The notes below the pieces were generated by a model that had not been told where the DNA came from, ran no database searches, and saw only the letters and a list, made by a program, of their open reading frames with translations. The translations under genes and the position numbers were made by a program. From assembly GCA_036960605.1 (NCBI GenBank), contig JBALXI010000021.1, positions 15,147 through 79,146 on the forward strand: a stretch of DNA of 64,000 nt, written 5' to 3'. The stretch is from Oleispira sp036960605. GTDB taxonomy: Bacteria; Pseudomonadota; Gammaproteobacteria; Pseudomonadales; Oceanobacteraceae. The number at the start of each line of letters is the position of its first letter. Position 1 is the first letter of the stretch. Below, piece after piece: positions 60,755-64,000 of the stretch.

Positions 60755-62059
60755 TTATCTTGAGCCGCTGGCTGCATCCAAAGAAGTATCGTTGGCCAGT
60801 TGAGTACTTTGCTGGCTTTTAAGCCATTCAATCATGCGTTCAGCTTCTGCTGTATAAGACTTTTTTTGATCTTTACTGATCGAGCGAGATTTGGGTAGCT
60901 TAATGCGTAAAGAGTCGCGATGTACGCCATCGACTCTAAATTCAAAGTGTAGATGAGGGCCGGTTGCAAGGCCAGTACTACCGACATAGCCAATGACTTG
61001 CCCTTGTTTAATGCGGCGTCCCTTTCGCGCCTTGCGATTAAACTTACTTAAATGAGCATATAAAGTTTGATAGCGACTACCGTGCTGAATGATCACGCAA
61101 TTACCAAATCCGCCTTTGCGGCCAGCGAAAATAACCTTACCATCACCGGTAGATTTAATCGGTGTGCCTGTCCTCGCTGCATAATCGGTTCCTTTATGGG
61201 CGCGGAACTTATTCAATACAGGATGTTTGCGGCGTAAATTGAAGCGAGAGCTAATGCGGGCAAGGTCAATGGGGTTGCGTAGAAACTCTTTGCGCATACT
61301 ATGGCCAGAAGGGTCATAGTATTGAGCTTCGCCTTTTTTACCTTCATAGCGAATAGCGGTGAGTTCACGACCACGATTAATAAAATTAGCGATCAGTATA
61401 TTACCAAAGCCAATCCGTTCACCGTCCAAAAATAGCTCTTCATAGATCAGGCTAAATTCATCGCCTTGGCGAATATCCAGCGCGAAATCGATGTCCCAGC
61501 CAAAGAGACCGGCAAGCTCAATCAGAGTCGATTGCGGAATGTCTTGTCTCGCACCGTCTAAGAATAAAGAAGATTGAATGGTCGCTTGGGCAAATTTAGG
61601 GCGTCTATCGGCGACTTTCTCATCCAGTTTATAGTCATAAGTCCCTTCAATTGTTCTATGGAAGTCATGAGCAATGAGTGGCGATGTTTCAATGCGCATG
61701 CGAGTAACGTGGTTATCGTCGGTATGCTGCCATTTAACGACCTGGCCTGGTTGCAAATTCAGAGCACCTTTTGGGGCACTATGAGCAATCGCCAGTGCAT
61801 CCGCTGCACTTAATGAAAAGCGTGTGAATACACGAGACAAATTGTCACCGGGTTTTAGTTCGGTTTGCTGCCAGCGTTCGACAGCTTCGAGCTTTACGGT
61901 TTTTGCCGCTTCTTCGCTACTAACAACTAACGTTTTTATCTCGCGCTTTTGTTTTGAATCTGAATGTTCCCCTGCTGCGAAAATGACGCTGAATACGATC
62001 AAGCTTATTGCTGCAATGTGGGTCTTGGGGAAATACTGCCACTGGCCAAGAACTGCCAT
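60755..62059 (-). CDS. M23-family murein endopeptidase with OapA/LysM-like domain
   Basis: 434 residues. An N-terminal membrane anchor or signal (IAAISLIVFSVIFAAGEH) is followed by an OapA/LysM-like segment (LKPGDNLSRVFTRFSLSAADALAIA), a second structured region, and the lysostaphin-type M23 domain (about 280-390). Metal ligands are in AHKGTDYAA (HxxxD) and HLHFEFRV (HxH). It cleaves peptidoglycan cross-links in the periplasm, probably like MepM. It is divergent from tyrS and lies before anmK, which would recycle muropeptide fragments. Confidence 0.93.
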   Translation of the reverse strand: MAVLGQWQYFPKTHIAAISLIVFSVIFAAGEHSDSKQKREIKTLVVSSEEAAKTVKLEAVERWQQTELKPGDNLSRVFTRFSLSAADALAIAHSAPKGALNLQPGQVVKWQHTDDNHVTRMRIETSPLIAHDFHRTIEGTYDYKLDEKVADRRPKFAQATIQSSLFLDGARQDIPQSTLIELAGLFGWDIDFALDIRQGDEFSLIYEELFLDGERIGFGNILIANFINRGRELTAIRYEGKKGEAQYYDPSGHSMRKEFLRNPIDLARISSRFNLRRKHPVLNKFRAHKGTDYAARTGTPIKSTGDGKVIFAGRKGGFGNCVIIQHGSRYQTLYAHLSKFNRKARKGRRIKQGQVIGYVGSTGLATGPHLHFEFRVDGVHRDSLRIKLPKSRSISKDQKKSYTAEAERMIEWLKSQQSTQLANDTSLDAASGSR

Positions 62060-62218
62060 AATTATTATTGTTCCTAAATATGTATCTTTTCTATCGCCAC
62101 AGTGTACAACAATATCGGCTTATTGGGTGCCATTCGCTGCATCTCTATTGCTTTTATTAGCGGGTTCGGTATTGTGACGACCGCTTATTTTCTTACTTTA
62201 GACTGACAAGAGAACGTC

Positions 62219-63523
62219 ATGACGGCAGCATTGATCGAAGATTTAAAGGCTCGAGGCCTTATTAGCCAGACCACGGCAGACGCAGAATTCATTGAGCATT
62301 TAGAAGATGGCTGCCGAACCCTTTATTGTGGTTTTGACCCAACCGCCGATAGCTTGCACATTGGTAGTCTTGTTCCTTTATTAGCATTAAAACGTTTCCA
62401 GGACGCAGGCCATAAGCCAGTGGCATTGGTTGGTGGTGCTACCGGCTTAATTGGTGACCCCAGCTTTAAAGCGCAAGAGCGTAAACTGAATACCCCTGAT
62501 ATTGTTGCTAACTGGGTGGATAAGCTTAAATCACAAGTCAGTCGCTTTATTGATTTTGATGCCGGTGAAAAGAGTGCCGCGGTTGTTAATAACCTGGATT
62601 GGGTGGGTGAATTGAACGTGCTCGACTTCCTGCGTGATGTCGGTAAGCACTTCTCAATTAATAACATGATCCAAAAAGAATCGGTTAAGCAGCGCATTGA
62701 TCGCGAAGGCGCAGGCATCTCATTCACTGAGTTCACCTATATGTTGCTGCAGTCTTATGACTTTGCAGAATTGGCAGAGCGCGAAAACTGTACCATTCAA
62801 ATTGGTGGCTCAGATCAGTGGGGAAATATAGTAGGTGGTGTTGATCTTGCGCGTCGCATGTACGGCAAGAAAACTTTCGGTTTAACGCTTCCTTTAGTGA
62901 CTAAATCTGACGGCACTAAATTTGGTAAAACAGAGAGTGGCACTATTTGGTTGGATCCTACTAAAACATCTCCGTATGCCTTCTATCAGTTTTGGATGAA
63001 TACGGCAGATGAAGATGCGTATAAGTTCATGCGTTACTTCACCTTTATGTCAATCGAACGTATTGAAGAGATAGAGAAGCACGATGCTGAAATCCAGGGT
63101 CGTAAAACGGGCCAAGGTATATTGGCAGAAGAAGTTACTCGCTTAATACATGGCGAAGAAGCGTTGCAATCGGCCAGACGAATAACAGAAGCGTTGTTCT
63201 CAGGTGATTTAGCGATGCTTTCAGAGCAAGAGCTTGAACAAATTAAGTTGGATGGTCTGCCATCAAGTGATTTGGTGTTAGCCGATATTGCAGAAACACC
63301 TTTAACGTCACTTTTTACTGAGTGCGGAATGGTGAAGGCTGGGCGTGAAGTTAAAGATGCCCTGGGTCGTAATGCAGTATTGATTAATGGTGAAGCTAAA
63401 GGCGCTGCTGATAATATGAGCACGACAGAAAGCTTTGCGGCTGATAAAGCCTTATATGGACGCTTCTTTCTAGTGAAATTGGGCAAGAAGAAGCATCATT
63501 TGTTCGAAATTAAAGAAAGCTAA
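62219..63523 (+). CDS. tyrS: Tyrosyl-tRNA synthetase
   Basis: A 434-residue class I synthetase. The nucleotide motifs are LHIGSLVPL (HIGH-type) near residue 43 and KFGKTESG (KMSKS-type) near residue 233. The tyrosine pocket has QIGGSDQWGNIVGG, and a C-terminal S4-like RNA-binding region is seen (KAGREVKDALGRNAVLING). No terminator is visible between its stop codon and the first rRNA promoter 10 bp later, so tyrS transcripts could run into the rRNA operon. Confidence 0.97.
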   Translation: MTAALIEDLKARGLISQTTADAEFIEHLEDGCRTLYCGFDPTADSLHIGSLVPLLALKRFQDAGHKPVALVGGATGLIGDPSFKAQERKLNTPDIVANWVDKLKSQVSRFIDFDAGEKSAAVVNNLDWVGELNVLDFLRDVGKHFSINNMIQKESVKQRIDREGAGISFTEFTYMLLQSYDFAELAERENCTIQIGGSDQWGNIVGGVDLARRMYGKKTFGLTLPLVTKSDGTKFGKTESGTIWLDPTKTSPYAFYQFWMNTADEDAYKFMRYFTFMSIERIEEIEKHDAEIQGRKTGQGILAEEVTRLIHGEEALQSARRITEALFSGDLAMLSEQELEQIKLDGLPSSDLVLADIAETPLTSLFTECGMVKAGREVKDALGRNAVLINGEAKGAADNMSTTESFAADKALYGRFFLVKLGKKKHHLFEIKES

Positions 63524-63532
63524 AGAAAACAG

Positions 63533-63560
63533 TTGACGGCGGTTATAAAATCCCTATAAT
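63533..63560 (+). promoter_or_regulatory. rRNA operon promoter 1
   Basis: TTGACG, 16 bp, TATAAT, then a GC-rich discriminator (TCGCCGC) typical of stringently controlled rRNA promoters. Confidence 0.85.
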
Positions 63561-63625
63561 TCGCCGCTCACTTGTTGAGACGGTGGTTCGAAAGAGCAGC
63601 TAGAAAAACAAATGAGAATAAAGGG

Positions 63626-63653
63626 TTGACTATTTAAAACGTTTGTTTAGAAT
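63626..63653 (+). promoter_or_regulatory. rRNA operon promoter 2
   Basis: TTGACT, 16 bp, TAGAAT, followed by ACGCCCT. Confidence 0.8.
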
Positions 63654-63708
63654 ACGCCCTCCTTTGAAGAGAAGCTCGCAAGGCTTTGAAAACAAAGGAA
63701 AAAAGAGG

Positions 63709-63736
63709 TTGACATCGTCATTAAGCAATATATAAT
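63709..63736 (+). promoter_or_regulatory. rRNA operon promoter 3
   Basis: TTGACA, 16 bp, TATAAT: both hexamers are perfect consensus. The discriminator is GCACC. Confidence 0.88.
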
Positions 63737-63793
63737 GCACCTCATCTTTAACAGCAACTTAGGTTGGCTGCTAAAGAAAATTTAAAAAAGCTG

Positions 63794-63821
63794 TTGACTT
63801 GATGAGTTAAATCATTAGAAT
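63794..63821 (+). promoter_or_regulatory. rRNA operon promoter 4
   Basis: TTGACT, 16 bp, TAGAAT, followed by ACGCAGCCC. It is nearest to boxA and likely a major start. Confidence 0.83.
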
Positions 63822-64000
63822 ACGCAGCCCGCTTAAGGTGAAAGCCTAAGCAATGTTCTTTAACAATATATTTAGATAATTCGTGTGGGTGCTTACCTTG
63901 ATTGAGCTGAGACAGTCACTTAACGATTCTTTTATTAGAGTTGTTAAGCTGACATCAAAGCATAAAACAAAGTAAGAACTTACGAACTCTACATTAATTT
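63822..64000 (+). other. rRNA operon leader; 16S rRNA gene starts beyond the window
   Basis: After the last promoter the sequence follows the layout of a 16S leader (boxA, GTGTGGG block, AT-rich processing region). The AGAGTTTGATC start of 16S rRNA is not reached by position 64000. No tRNA or protein gene is seen in this stretch. Confidence 0.8.
63854..63866 (+). promoter_or_regulatory. boxA antitermination element of the rRNA leader
   Basis: TGTTCTTTAACAA differs at one position from the E. coli rRNA boxA TGCTCTTTAACAA. The downstream GTGTGGGTGC resembles the E. coli leader GTGTGGGC. NusB/NusE binding here would prevent early Rho termination. Confidence 0.88.

Overview
The window is chromosomal DNA of a gammaproteobacterium. 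It is moderately AT-rich and densely packed, with about 50 protein genes, no insertion sequence, no phage genes and no CRISPR array. The block argC - coiled-coil membrane protein - bactofilin - erpA - DsrE-like - anmK - M23 peptidase - tyrS - rRNA operon resembles the order I remember from Pseudomonas. Together with mrcB-lpoP, a fimX homologue and epmB/efp/epmA, this suggests an Oceanospirillales/Pseudomonadales relative, perhaps a marine one such as the Oleispira/Bermanella/Thalassolituus group. The genus is inference; I could not run a search.

Layout. 1-0.6 kb: 3' part of a eukaryotic-type HisA isomerase. 0.7-3.5 kb: zinc-acquisition pair (small CxxC/His protein and a His-rich ZnuD-like TonB receptor) behind a Zur-like palindrome. 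3.6-5.5 kb: chemoreceptor with a duplicated periplasmic module. 5.6-7.4 kb: arsenic operon arsR-acr3-arsC. 7.5-16 kb: signalling genes (REC-REC-GGDEF protein, FimX-like protein, PilZ-like protein), a repeat-tailed lipoprotein and ilvD. 16.2-18.9 kb: the EF-P module (epmB divergent from efp, then epmA). 19-23.4 kb: TetR regulator divergent from an overlapping SDR / Baeyer-Villiger-type monooxygenase / patatin operon, with two identical-type palindromes between them. 23.6-27.2 kb: BCCT transporter and a coupled membrane-protein / HTTM-like / DCC-thioredoxin-like trio. 27.3-35.7 kb: yghU-type GST, yaiI, a CPA2 antiporter, a glutamate-semialdehyde-aminomutase-like enzyme, a cNMP-binding protein, a pentapeptide-repeat protein and polB.

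35.8-45.2 kb is an iron-related island: imelysin, DUF1513, di-heme DUF1111 and a second imelysin on the minus strand; a di-heme peroxidase and a FecA-like TonB receptor on the plus strand; Fur-like boxes in the divergent intergenic region and before the receptor. 45.3-50.4 kb: NYN-domain protein, small lipoprotein, PfkB-family kinase, and mrcB overlapping an LpoP-type activator gene. 50.4-56.2 kb: chemoreceptor with a His-containing membrane sensor, hemL and hemJ, and a CLC channel with CBS domains. 56.3-63.5 kb: the argC-to-tyrS block. 63.5-64 kb: four tandem sigma70 promoters and a boxA, i.e. the leader of an rRNA operon whose 16S gene must begin just past the window end.

The most notable candidates for under-described biology are the iron island with two imelysins of different motif type, the TetR/SDR/monooxygenase/patatin operon, the HTTM-like/DCC trio and the zinc locus. 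Most other genes are ordinary housekeeping.
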